A stretch of DNA of 7,085 nt, taken from Sphingomonadales bacterium UBA1936 (GTDB lineage Bacteria; Pseudomonadota; Alphaproteobacteria; Sphingomonadales; Sphingomonadaceae). The notes under the pieces are model-generated. The model did no database searches, was not told the origin of the DNA, and saw only the letters and a program-made list of their open reading frames with translations. The translations under genes and the position numbers were made by a program. Of this stretch, positions 1 to 6,289 are shown piece by piece (within the stretch, counting starts at the first letter, position 1; every line of letters starts with the position of its first letter). The stretch covers positions 631 through 7,715 of the forward strand of contig DDFE01000171.1 of assembly GCA_002336985.1 (NCBI GenBank), written 5' to 3'.

Positions 1-446
1 CCATCGGGAACGGAGTCGAGCAGCCATGCGATCTTGGCCGCGGGAAACAGTGGATCGAGCCCCAGTCCGCAACGCTCGACGACCTCCGCCTCATGCCCCG
101 CTTCCCGCAATGCCGCACAGCGATCGGCCGAGCGCTGGCATTGCCAGATGACTGCAGGGCCAAGCGGCTTGCCGGTTTTCGCGTCCCAAAGGACGACCGT
201 TTCACGTTGGTTTGCGATGGCGAGCGCCCGAACCTGCGCCCGGGGCGCGGCAGCCTCGAGTTCGGCAATCAGGCCTGCAACGGCTTCCCATATTTCCGAT
301 GCCGACTGCTCGGCCCAGCCGGGACGCGGATAATCGACGCACATGGCGCGAGACCGCGAGAGTACGACCGTGCCGTCGTCGCGCACGAGCAGGGCCTTGG
401 TATTGGTCGTCCCCTGATCGATCGCGAGGATGACCTGGTCCGTCAT
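1..446 (-). CDS. FGGY-family carbohydrate kinase, N-terminal part (cut by left edge)
   Basis: ATP-dependent sugar or polyol kinase of the FGGY family (actin/hexokinase fold, cytoplasmic). Only the first 148 codons lie in the window; family members are about 500 residues, so the C-terminal ATP-binding half is missing. Seen directly: the phosphate-binding start DQGTTNTKALLVR at residues 10-22, ANQRETVVLWD at 78-88, VIWQCQRS at 99-106, and LDPLFPAAKIAWLLD near 130-144. The Arg-Glu pair at 81-82 sits where glycerol kinase has its glycerol-contacting Arg-Glu, so the kinase is nearer the glycerol/erythritol side of the family than xylulokinases, which have a GQMHG-type motif there. The ATG at 446 overlaps the stop of the transketolase C subunit as ATGA, with an AAGGA ribosome site 8-9 bases upstream. 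Co-translation with transketolase suggests it makes the phosphorylated ketose that the transketolase uses (inference). Substrate cannot be read from this half. Confidence 0.94.
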   Translation of the reverse strand, partial: MTDQVILAIDQGTTNTKALLVRDDGTVVLSRSRAMCVDYPRPGWAEQSASEIWEAVAGLIAELEAAAPRAQVRALAIANQRETVVLWDAKTGKPLGPAVIWQCQRSADRCAALREAGHEAEVVERCGLGLDPLFPAAKIAWLLDSVPD

Positions 447-1405
447 GCTGTCGCATCCTTGCCGAGCAGCTCACGCGCGGCGGTTGCAATGCCATCGGCC
501 GTCAGACCGAAATGCTCCATCAGCCATTTCGCCGAGCCCGTCGGCAGGAAGCCGGGAAAGCCGATCATCCGCATGCGAACGGGCGCATGCTGCGCACAAA
601 ATTCGGCGACGGCACCACCAAGGCCGCCTTTGGCGAGTCCCTCTTCGGCGGTCACGATCGCGCCTGTAGCTGCCGCTGCAGCGATTGCAGCTTCATCGAC
701 TGGCGAGACCGTCGCCATGTTGATGACCTTTGCGAAAATACCCTCCGCCTTGAGGGCGTCCGCAGCGGCGATCGCCCGATGGACCAGGATTCCATTCGCA
801 ATGATTGCGACGTCGTTGCCGTCCCGCAGCGTTTCGGCCTTCCCGATCGAGAACACCTGCTTTTTTCGCTCGATTGCAGGAACCGGCATGCGGCTGATCC
901 GGATATAGACGGGCCCGTCGCAAGCGGCCGCAGCCTTGATCGCTTCGGTCGTCTCCCACGGGTCGGACGGGACGATAACGGTCAGCTTGTCGATCGCACG
1001 CAGCCAGGCGATGTCTTCGATGCTGTGGTGCGTCGCGCCCAGTTCGCCGTAGGCGACGCCGCTCGAAATGCCGCACAGCTTCACATTGGCCTGGCTGTAA
1101 GCGCAATCGACCTTGATCTGCTCCATTGCCCGCGCGGTCAGGAAACATCCGGCGCCGCTGACGAAAGGAATCTTGCCGCCGTTGGCCAGGCCCGCACCGA
1201 CACCGACCATATTCTGTTCGGCAATACCGACATTGACCAGGCGCTCGGGAAAACGGTCACGGAACTTGCCGAGCTTCGACGAGCCGACGGAATCGTTCAC
1301 CACCGCGACGATCCGGCCGTCGTTCGCAGCGAGCGCCTCGACGGCGGCGACATAGGCGTCGCGGCAATCGAACATGCCCTCGGCAGGGATCGTTGCGGCC
1401 GCCAC
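443..1405 (-). CDS. Transketolase, C-terminal subunit (split type)
   Basis: Second half of a two-gene transketolase, 320 residues; it pairs with the upstream N-terminal subunit to form an active ThDP enzyme moving a two-carbon ketol unit between phosphosugars. Seen directly: NVGIAEQNMVG at residues 58-68, whose Glu63 is the conserved glutamate that activates the ThDP pyrimidine ring; FVSGAGCFLTARAMEQIK at 81-98; GATHHSIEDIA at 123-133; and the C-terminal domain block TAEEGLAKGGLGGAVAE near 252-268. I chose GTG at 1405: its G is the last base of the preceding stop (TAGTG), and GGAG lies 8 bases upstream. An in-frame upstream ATG at 1477 would run 24 codons inside the previous gene and add residues unlike the family. 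An ATG at 1375 (residue 11) is the other possible start. The stop overlaps the kinase start. Split transketolases are often pathway-specific, not housekeeping; substrate unknown. Confidence 0.93.
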   Translation of the reverse strand: MAAATIPAEGMFDCRDAYVAAVEALAANDGRIVAVVNDSVGSSKLGKFRDRFPERLVNVGIAEQNMVGVGAGLANGGKIPFVSGAGCFLTARAMEQIKVDCAYSQANVKLCGISSGVAYGELGATHHSIEDIAWLRAIDKLTVIVPSDPWETTEAIKAAAACDGPVYIRISRMPVPAIERKKQVFSIGKAETLRDGNDVAIIANGILVHRAIAAADALKAEGIFAKVINMATVSPVDEAAIAAAAATGAIVTAEEGLAKGGLGGAVAEFCAQHAPVRMRMIGFPGFLPTGSAKWLMEHFGLTADGIATAARELLGKDATA

Positions 1406-2283
1406 TATTTCATCTCCGCATCGAGTTCCGAGAGCGCCTGCGCGAATTGCTCGGGATTGGGGACGCCGTGATGCCACCCGGCCTGGTTCTCCATGAAGCT
1501 CACGCCTTTGCCCTTGATGGTGTCGGCAATGATGCAGCGCGGGCGGTCGCGAGGTTCGGCGGCAGCATCGAAGGTTTCGAGCAAGGCGCGATGATCATGC
1601 CCGGAGACCCCGACCACATCCCAACCGAACGCGCGCCACTTGTCGGCGAGCGGCTCGAGCGAATTGGTGTCCTCGGTTCCCGCGCCCTGTTGCAGCCGGT
1701 TGCGATCGACGATCACGGTGAGGTTTCCAAGTCCGCGATGTCCGGCAAGCATTGCGGCTTCCCACATGCTGCCTTCCTGCAACTCGCCATCGCCGGTCAG
1801 CGCGAAAACGCGATAGTCCGCCTTGTCAATCTGCCCCGCAATGGCGATGCCCACGGCCACGGGCAGGCCATGCCCAAGCGGCCCGGTATTCGTTTCGACG
1901 CCCGGCAGGTACACCCGGTTCGGATGACCGTTGAGCCGCGACTCGGCCTTGAGATAGGTTTCGAGTTCCGCCTCCGGAAAAAAACCCGCTCCGGCCAGCG
2001 CCGTGTAAAGCGCGCCGGTACAATGCCCTTTGGACATCACGAAACGGTCGCGGTCCGGAGCGGCAGGGGAGGAACTGTCAATTCGCAGAATATCGAAATA
2101 GAGAGCAGAAAGGATATCGGTAGCCGAAAGATCGCCCCCGGGGTGGCCCTGGCCCGCATCGACGATCATTTTCAGGAGTCGGCGGCGCATCCAATTGGCG
2201 CGTTCACGCACATGCAAAACGCGAGATTCCAGCGTATTTACATATGCATCGCCGCCCAACGGACGCCGTTTCAGATTGTCCAT
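1405..2283 (-). CDS. Transketolase, N-terminal ThDP-binding subunit (split type)
   Basis: First half of a split transketolase, 292 residues, the usual length for this subunit. It binds the thiamine diphosphate diphosphate and Mg2+. Motifs in order: AGQGHPGG at 43-50, MSKGH at 83-87, GPLGHGL at 134-140, the ThDP signature from GDGELQEGSMWEA at 164-176 to the metal-binding Asn195 of VDRNRLQ, IKGKGVSFME at 256-265 and WHHG at 270-273. All the residues expected for catalysis in this half are present, so the enzyme looks intact. The ATG at 2283 has a strong AGGAG 9 bases upstream and is the first gene of the leftward operon. Related two-gene enzymes include housekeeping-like transketolases, the apulose-4-phosphate transketolase of D-apiose breakdown and the sulfofructose transketolase; sequence alone does not let me choose. 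The kinase, isomerase and DeoR neighbours argue for a dedicated catabolic role. Confidence 0.95.
   Translation of the reverse strand: MDNLKRRPLGGDAYVNTLESRVLHVRERANWMRRRLLKMIVDAGQGHPGGDLSATDILSALYFDILRIDSSSPAAPDRDRFVMSKGHCTGALYTALAGAGFFPEAELETYLKAESRLNGHPNRVYLPGVETNTGPLGHGLPVAVGIAIAGQIDKADYRVFALTGDGELQEGSMWEAAMLAGHRGLGNLTVIVDRNRLQQGAGTEDTNSLEPLADKWRAFGWDVVGVSGHDHRALLETFDAAAEPRDRPRCIIADTIKGKGVSFMENQAGWHHGVPNPEQFAQALSELDAEMK
1414..1417 (-). promoter_or_regulatory. Ribosome binding site supporting the GTG start of transketolase C subunit
   Basis: GGAG on the minus strand, inside the last codons of the N subunit gene and 8 bases before the GTG at 1405. With the one-base TAGTG overlap it supports termination-reinitiation, which would help equal synthesis of the two subunits. 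Confidence 0.6.
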
Positions 2284-2335
2284 TTATGCCCTCTCCTGAC
2301 ACATCCGATAAACCATGACGCAAACAAGCGCAACA

Positions 2336-2364
2336 ATTTTACTTTCGATTTTTTTCGTTTTGAA
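2336..2364 (-). promoter_or_regulatory. Candidate promoter of the leftward transketolase-kinase operon
   Basis: Reading the minus strand, TTCAAA (2364-2359) and TAAAAT (2341-2336) form a -35/-10 pair separated by exactly 17 bases; they match the sigma-70 consensus at 4 of 6 and 5 of 6 positions. Transcription would begin near 2329, giving a leader of about 45 bases before the ATG at 2283. The -35 lies within the palindrome described separately, so a bound repressor would block it. The AT-richness of this stretch makes chance matches easier; moderate to low certainty. Confidence 0.35.
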
Positions 2365-2380
2365 AACTTCGAAAGCGAAA
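2343..2380. promoter_or_regulatory. Candidate DeoR-family operator in the divergent intergenic region
   Basis: A 38-bp AT-rich block in otherwise GC-rich DNA. It contains TTTCG at 2343-2347 and 2353-2357 (10 bp apart, one helical turn), then their inverted form CGAAA at 2370-2374 and 2376-2380. Between them is the perfect palindrome GTTTTGAAAAC at 2357-2367, and TTCGAA at 2368-2373 overlaps the first CGAAA. TTTCG/TTTCGTTT repeats are typical of operators of DeoR-family sugar repressors (for example AgaR-type sites), and a DeoR gene begins 79 bp to the right. The block covers the -35 and spacer of the leftward promoter candidate and abuts the -35 of the rightward one, so a single protein could control both arms. 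Function is inferred; the repeats are directly visible. Confidence 0.5.
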
Positions 2381-2410
2381 TTGACAGAAACCGAAGATCG
2401 ACGATACAAG
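2381..2410 (+). promoter_or_regulatory. Candidate promoter of the DeoR-led rightward operon
   Basis: A perfect -35 TTGACA at 2381-2386 is followed after 18 bases by TACAAG at 2405-2410, a 4 of 6 match to the -10 consensus. Transcription would start near 2417, about 40 bases before the ATG at 2459. If real, this rules out the more upstream in-frame ATG at 2315 as the DeoR start. The site directly follows the inverted-repeat cluster, which fits autoregulation. The weak -10 keeps confidence moderate. Confidence 0.4.
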
Positions 2411-2448
2411 CCCGTCGGCACCGCAGCCATGCGAGGCGGCGGGCCTTT

Positions 2449-2453
2449 GGGAG
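2449..2453 (+). promoter_or_regulatory. Ribosome binding site deciding the DeoR start
   Basis: GGGAG five bases before the ATG at 2459. No comparable site precedes the in-frame ATGs at 2315, 2429 or 2519, so it favours 2459 as the start, although the 2519 start would give a protein closer to usual family length. Confidence 0.5.
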
Positions 2454-2458
2454 CAGCG

Positions 2459-3337
2459 ATGGCAAAAGTCACCGGTCCGGACTTGCTATATGCGCGTGTC
2501 CGCACGGATAGTCGTCCCATGCCGTCTGCCAGCCCCACCCCACCCCGCCCGAAAACCCCTGCGTCCCGTTCGCGCGAACTCGGGGAAGCCCGGCGCAACA
2601 AGATCCTGGAATGGCTTCGGGAAGAAGGAAGCGCCCGTGTGCGGGACCTCGCCCAGGCCTTTTCGGTTTCGGAAGTTACCGTGCGTCAGGATCTCGAAAA
2701 GCTCGAAACCGATGGGCACATCGTCCGTGAACACGGCGGTGCCTATTTGAAATCCGTCCGCCAGCAGGTGCGCGCGATGGCGCTTCACCATCTCGACAAC
2801 ATGGACGCCAAGCGAAAGATCGGCCGCAGGGCAGCCGCAATGATCGGCGACGGCGAGACCATTATTCTCGATTCGGGCTCCACAACCACCGAGGTGGCGG
2901 CCAACATCCTGGGCCACCGTGATATGACGGTGATCACCAACGCGCTCAACATCGCGCTGATGCTCGGCGCCGAACCCGGGTTCGACGTCCATATGAGCGG
3001 CGGCCATTTCAAGGCCCCGACGCTGTCGTTGAGCGGGGAGCGTTCAGCGGACTATTTCGGCGGGCTGTTCGTGCAGAAACTGTTTCTGGCGACCGCCGCG
3101 ATCGATCCGGATGCGGGCCTGACCTATCCTGCGCTGTCCGACATCGCAGTGAAGCGCGCGATGATCGGGGCCGCGGAACAGGTCATTCTCGTTGCGGATT
3201 CGAGCAAGATCGGCGTGCGGTCGTTCTCGTCGCTGGGCGGCCTGGATCTGATCCACATCCTGATCACCGACGAGGGAATTCGCGATGCCGACCGCGCGAT
3301 CATCGAGAGCGCGGGCGTCAAAGTCATCATCGCCTAG
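2459..3337 (+). CDS. DeoR-family transcriptional regulator
   Basis: Sugar-responsive repressor, 292 residues from the chosen start. The N-terminal winged helix-turn-helix spans about residues 44-95: RRNKILEWLREEG, then LAQAFSVSEVTVRQDLEKLE, then the wing IVREHGGAYL. The C-terminal DeoRC sensor domain, related to ribose-5-phosphate isomerase folds and normally binding a phosphorylated sugar, shows DSGSTTTEVA at 138-147, ITNALNIA at 159-166, a Gly-Gly at 181-182 and ADSSKIG at 246-252. The ATG at 2459 has a good ribosome site; starting at 2519 would give 272 residues and drop only a non-conserved, Pro/Arg-rich tail before the HTH. It lies between the two arms and first in the rightward operon, so it most likely controls both through the 2343-2380 repeats. 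The expected inducer is a phosphosugar made by the FGGY kinase (inference). 26 bp separate it from the isomerase gene. Confidence 0.92.
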   Translation: MAKVTGPDLLYARVRTDSRPMPSASPTPPRPKTPASRSRELGEARRNKILEWLREEGSARVRDLAQAFSVSEVTVRQDLEKLETDGHIVREHGGAYLKSVRQQVRAMALHHLDNMDAKRKIGRRAAAMIGDGETIILDSGSTTTEVAANILGHRDMTVITNALNIALMLGAEPGFDVHMSGGHFKAPTLSLSGERSADYFGGLFVQKLFLATAAIDPDAGLTYPALSDIAVKRAMIGAAEQVILVADSSKIGVRSFSSLGGLDLIHILITDEGIRDADRAIIESAGVKVIIA

Positions 3338-3363
3338 CGGCCAAATCTGGAAGAGGATTCAAT

Positions 3364-4344
3364 ATGAGCAAACAGCGCTATGGCGCCGGCATCTGGCATT
3401 TCGCGACTTATGTCGATCGTTACGCGACCGATGGATACGGTCCGCCACGCACACTGGTCGAAATGATCGATCTTGCCGGACAAGTCGATGACCTGTCGGT
3501 CGTCGACATCAACTACCCTTTCGCCGACACCAGCCTGTCGCTCGATACCGTCGAGCAGGCGCTCAAGCGCAACAACCTGTCGGTGATCGGCATCACGCCC
3601 GAAATCTACACGCGCCAGTTCGCCAAAGGCGCGTTCACCAACCCGGACCCCGGCGTGCGCAAACTCGCCAATGAGATGTGCAACGATGCAGCGAATGTCG
3701 TCCGCCGCTTCGGCGCTGACTATGTAAAGCTTTGGCCAGGCCAGGACGGATGGGACTATCCATTCCAGGTCGATCACAAGAAGCTGTGGCAGATGAGCGT
3801 CGAGGGGATTGGCGAACTCGCCAGCCAGAACCCCGACCTGAAATTCGTGATCGAGTACAAGCCGCGCGAGCCGCGCGTGCACATGAGCTATGACAGTGTC
3901 GCCCGCACGCTGCTCGGCATCGAAAAGATGGGCCTGCCTAACGTCGGCATCCTGCTCGATTTCGGCCATTCGCTTTATGGTGGTGAGAGTCCCGCGGATG
4001 CCGCACAGCTTGCAATCGATCACGGTCGCCTGTTCGGCATGGATGTGAACGACAATCTCCGCAGCTGGGACGACGATCTTATCGCCGGTTCTGTCCATCC
4101 GATCGAACTGTTCGAATTCTTCTACACGCTCAGGAAAAACAAATGGGAAGGCGTGTGGCAGCTCGACCAGTTTCCCTTCCGTGAGGATTCGGTCGCGACG
4201 GCGAACTCCGCGATCGGCTTTTTGAAAGCGGTCGAACGCGCACTCGACAAGCTCGATTTCGAGGCGATGCAAAAGGCACAGGATGCACAGGATGCCGTTA
4301 CCGCGCTCAATCTCGCGCGGCAGGCATTGTTCACATCCTACTGA
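3364..4344 (+). CDS. TIM-barrel sugar isomerase, xylose/L-rhamnose isomerase-like
   Basis: Cytoplasmic, metal-dependent aldose-ketose isomerase by family resemblance, 326 residues, no signal peptide. A xylose-isomerase-like metal site can be traced: Glu164 in VIEYKPREPR (with Lys166 and Glu169), Asp199 and His202 in LLDFGHS, Asp227 and Asp230 in GMDVNDN, and Asp268 in WQLDQFP. KLWPGQDGWDYPFQ at 122-135 matches the Phe/Trp-gly-gly loop of xylose isomerases, while WDDDLIAGSVHPIELF at 235-250 resembles the matching stretch of Pseudomonas-type L-rhamnose isomerases, so the protein sits between the two. The C-terminal 30 or so residues are Ala/Gln/Asp-rich and probably helical. ATG at 3364 has a GAGGA ribosome site 6 bases upstream. 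Its likely job is to make the ketose that the divergently encoded kinase and transketolase consume (inference). An epimerase is an alternative. Substrate not determined; D-apiose-like or deoxy sugars are possible. Confidence 0.83.
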   Translation: MSKQRYGAGIWHFATYVDRYATDGYGPPRTLVEMIDLAGQVDDLSVVDINYPFADTSLSLDTVEQALKRNNLSVIGITPEIYTRQFAKGAFTNPDPGVRKLANEMCNDAANVVRRFGADYVKLWPGQDGWDYPFQVDHKKLWQMSVEGIGELASQNPDLKFVIEYKPREPRVHMSYDSVARTLLGIEKMGLPNVGILLDFGHSLYGGESPADAAQLAIDHGRLFGMDVNDNLRSWDDDLIAGSVHPIELFEFFYTLRKNKWEGVWQLDQFPFREDSVATANSAIGFLKAVERALDKLDFEAMQKAQDAQDAVTALNLARQALFTSY

Positions 4345-4388
4345 AAATCGGGTGATGACTGGGCGTCGTATCGGCCCTAAGGAAAAGT

Positions 4389-5528
4389 ATGATTATTTCA
4401 TCCGCAGCCGATTTCCGGGAAGCTGCGCGGCGTCGTTTGCCGCGCTTCCTTTTCGATTATGCTGATGGTGGAGCCTATGCCGAGCAAACCCTCCACAGAA
4501 ATGTGAGCGATCTTTCCGGCGTCGCGCTCAGGCAACGCGTACTGAAGGATGTGGCGTCGATCGACCTCAAGACCACGCTGTTCGGCCGGGAAGTTTCCCT
4601 GCCGGTGGCGTTGGGGCCGGTGGGAATCAGCGGAATGTACGCGCGTCGCGGCGAACTGCAGGCCGCACGCGCGGCGCGGCGCAGCGGAATACCGCTTTGC
4701 CTGTCGACCGTATCGATATGTCCGATCGAAGACGTCGCGAAAGCCGCAGACCCATTCTGGTTCCAGCTTTATGTGATCCGCGACCGCGGATTCATGAAAG
4801 ACCTGATCGCCACGGCCAAGGCCGCGGGTGCCGAAGCAATGGTATTCACCGTCGATATGCCGGTACCCGGCGCGCGCTATCGCGATGCCCATTCAGGCAT
4901 GTCAGGACCGAACGCCCCTGTGCGCCGCGTGCTGCAAGCAATGGGGAAACCGCATTGGGCCTGGGACGTGGGACTGCGCGGACGCCCGCATACCCTCGGC
5001 AACCTGAAGCCGGTGCTCGGCAGCAACAGCGGGCTGAACGACTATATGGGCTGGCTTGGCGCCAACTTCGATCCGTCGATCCAGTGGAAGGATCTTGAAT
5101 GGATTCGGCAGGCATGGGACGGCCCTTTGATCATCAAGGGTATCCTCGATCCTGAAGACGCGCGCGAAGCTGCAGCGATCGGCGCCGATGGCATCGTCGT
5201 GTCCAACCATGGCGGCCGCCAACTCGACGGCGTGCTGTCGAGTGCGCGCGCCCTGCCCGCCATTGCCGATGCGGTGGGTGACAAGCTTACGGTGCTCGCG
5301 GACGGGGGCATCCGCAACGGGCTCGACGTCGTTCGCATGCTCGCACTCGGTGCGAAGGGCGTGCTGCTCGGACGTGCCTGGGTCTATGCGCTGGCGGCGC
5401 AGGGCGAGGCCGGCGTGATCACGCTACTCGACCTGATCGCCAAGGAAATGACGGTCGCGATGACGCTGACCGGGGTGAACCGGATCGCGGCGATCGACCG
5501 CTCGATCCTCGCGGAGACTGTTCAATGA
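4389..5528 (+). CDS. lldD: L-lactate dehydrogenase, FMN-dependent (LldD)
   Basis: Respiratory-chain-linked flavoenzyme oxidising L-lactate to pyruvate, passing electrons to the quinone pool at the inner membrane face. The 379 residues follow the proteobacterial LldD closely from the first residues (MIIS...FR.AA) to the end; E. coli LldD is about 396, so only the tail is shorter. Visible residues: Tyr24 in FLFDYADGGAY, ALGPVGISGMYARRGE at 75-89, WFQLYV at 124-129, FTVDMP at 153-158, GARYRDAHSGMSGPNA at 161-176, Lys250 in IIKGILDPEDA, catalytic His274 and Arg277 in SNHGGRQLDG, and the FMN-phosphate loops ADGGIRNG and LLGRAW. TAAGGA lies 5 bases before the ATG; 44 bp separate it from the isomerase. 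A related 2-hydroxy acid as substrate cannot be excluded, but similarity to true LldD is strong. It would clear L-lactate formed from a 6-deoxy sugar or supplied from outside. Overlaps the SDR by 4 bases. Confidence 0.96.
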   Translation: MIISSAADFREAARRRLPRFLFDYADGGAYAEQTLHRNVSDLSGVALRQRVLKDVASIDLKTTLFGREVSLPVALGPVGISGMYARRGELQAARAARRSGIPLCLSTVSICPIEDVAKAADPFWFQLYVIRDRGFMKDLIATAKAAGAEAMVFTVDMPVPGARYRDAHSGMSGPNAPVRRVLQAMGKPHWAWDVGLRGRPHTLGNLKPVLGSNSGLNDYMGWLGANFDPSIQWKDLEWIRQAWDGPLIIKGILDPEDAREAAAIGADGIVVSNHGGRQLDGVLSSARALPAIADAVGDKLTVLADGGIRNGLDVVRMLALGAKGVLLGRAWVYALAAQGEAGVITLLDLIAKEMTVAMTLTGVNRIAAIDRSILAETVQ

Positions 5529-6289
5529 AGCTTCTCGAAGGCAAGACCGTTCTGGTGACCGGCGGATCTACCGGCATTGGCCGCGCTGCCGCGATCGGCG
5601 CCGCGCAGCACGGCGCGAACGTCGCGATCAACTACGCGTCGAGCGACGACAAGGCGCACTCCTGCGTCGCGGAAATCGAAGCGCTGGGCCAGAAAGGTCT
5701 TGCCGTTAAGGGCGATGTCGCCCTGCCCGAAACTGCCACCGATTTCGTCGCCAAGGCTGTCGATATGTTCGGCCGCGTCGATGTGATGGTGTCGAACGCA
5801 GGCATCTGCCCTTTCCACGCGTTCCTCGACATGCCCGTCGAGACGGTCGACCGCACGTTCCGCGTCAATCTCCACGGTGCCTACTACATGGTGCAAGCAG
5901 CGGCGAACCAGATGGTCAAACAGGGCGATGGCGGCGCGATCGTCGCGGTATCTTCTATCTCGGCGCTCGTCGGCGGCGAGTTCCAGACCCACTACACGCC
6001 AACCAAGGCGGGTGTACATTCGCTGATGCAGTCCGCTGCGATCGCGCTCGGGAAGCATGGCATCCGCTGTAACTCGGTTCTTCCCGGCACGATCCTGACA
6101 GAGATCAACAAGGACGATCTCGCAGATGTCGAAAAGCGCAAATACATGGAAGAGCGTACGCCGCTCGGCCGGCTCGGCATGCCGGAAGACCTTGCCGGAC
6201 CGATCGTTTTCCTGGCTTCCGACATGGCGGCCTATGTGACCGGCGCGGCATTGCTGGTCGACGGCGGAATGTTCGTGAATCTGCAGTAA
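5525..6289 (+). CDS. SDR-family oxidoreductase resembling L-rhamnose 1-dehydrogenase
   Basis: Classical short-chain dehydrogenase, 254 residues, complete. Nucleotide loop TGGSTGIG at 12-19, Asp64-Val65 at the adenine pocket, NAG at 91-93, Asn115, and the catalytic Ser144, Tyr157 and Lys161. After the second strand (NYASSDD) there is no acidic residue at the usual NAD-specifying position, which suggests NADP use or dual specificity. The stretches NAGICPFHAFLDMP, SSISALVGG, QTHYTPTKAG, IRCNSVLPGTI and the C terminus LLVDGGMFVNLQ agree, as I remember them, with the NAD(P)-dependent L-rhamnose 1-dehydrogenases of Azotobacter and Sphingomonas, which oxidise L-rhamnose, L-lyxose or L-mannose to the lactone. 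Family assignment is certain; substrate is a similarity-based guess, since SDRs change specificity readily. Start ATG overlaps the lldD stop (ATGA), with GGAG 8 bases upstream; its TAA overlaps the next ATG. Confidence 0.9.
   Translation: MKLLEGKTVLVTGGSTGIGRAAAIGAAQHGANVAINYASSDDKAHSCVAEIEALGQKGLAVKGDVALPETATDFVAKAVDMFGRVDVMVSNAGICPFHAFLDMPVETVDRTFRVNLHGAYYMVQAAANQMVKQGDGGAIVAVSSISALVGGEFQTHYTPTKAGVHSLMQSAAIALGKHGIRCNSVLPGTILTEINKDDLADVEKRKYMEERTPLGRLGMPEDLAGPIVFLASDMAAYVTGAALLVDGGMFVNLQ

Noticed and set aside
93..908. Plus-strand open frame of 271 codons at the left edge
   Set aside because: It is antisense to the FGGY kinase and transketolase C subunit, both of which have strong motifs, and it is Ala/Arg/Pro-rich without a domain.
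512..1471. Long plus-strand open frame of 319 codons opposite the transketolase C subunit
   Set aside because: It is antisense to a gene with clear transketolase motifs; its translation is Arg/Asp-rich with no recognisable domain, as expected from GC-rich codon bias on the other strand.
1405..1477. Upstream ATG at 1477 as start of the transketolase C subunit
   Set aside because: It would overlap the N-subunit gene by 73 bases and add 24 residues unlike the family; the GTG at 1405 has GGAG at good spacing and a one-base stop-start overlap.
1393..2511. Plus-strand open frame of 372 codons opposite the transketolase N subunit and running through the intergenic region
   Set aside because: The translation shows no family features, it crosses the candidate operator and promoters, and its end overlaps the start of the DeoR gene in another frame. 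It is a mirror frame of the real gene.
3334..4272. Minus-strand open frame of 312 codons opposite the sugar isomerase
   Set aside because: The plus-strand gene has a complete metal-binding pattern and a ribosome site. The antisense product has no recognisable motif and no promoter or ribosome site that I can see.
4345..4388. Possible hairpin (GGGC...GCCC) between the isomerase and lldD, considered as a terminator
   Set aside because: The stem is only 4 bp and no run of T follows; the gap is short and lldD has its own ribosome site, so read-through is more likely.
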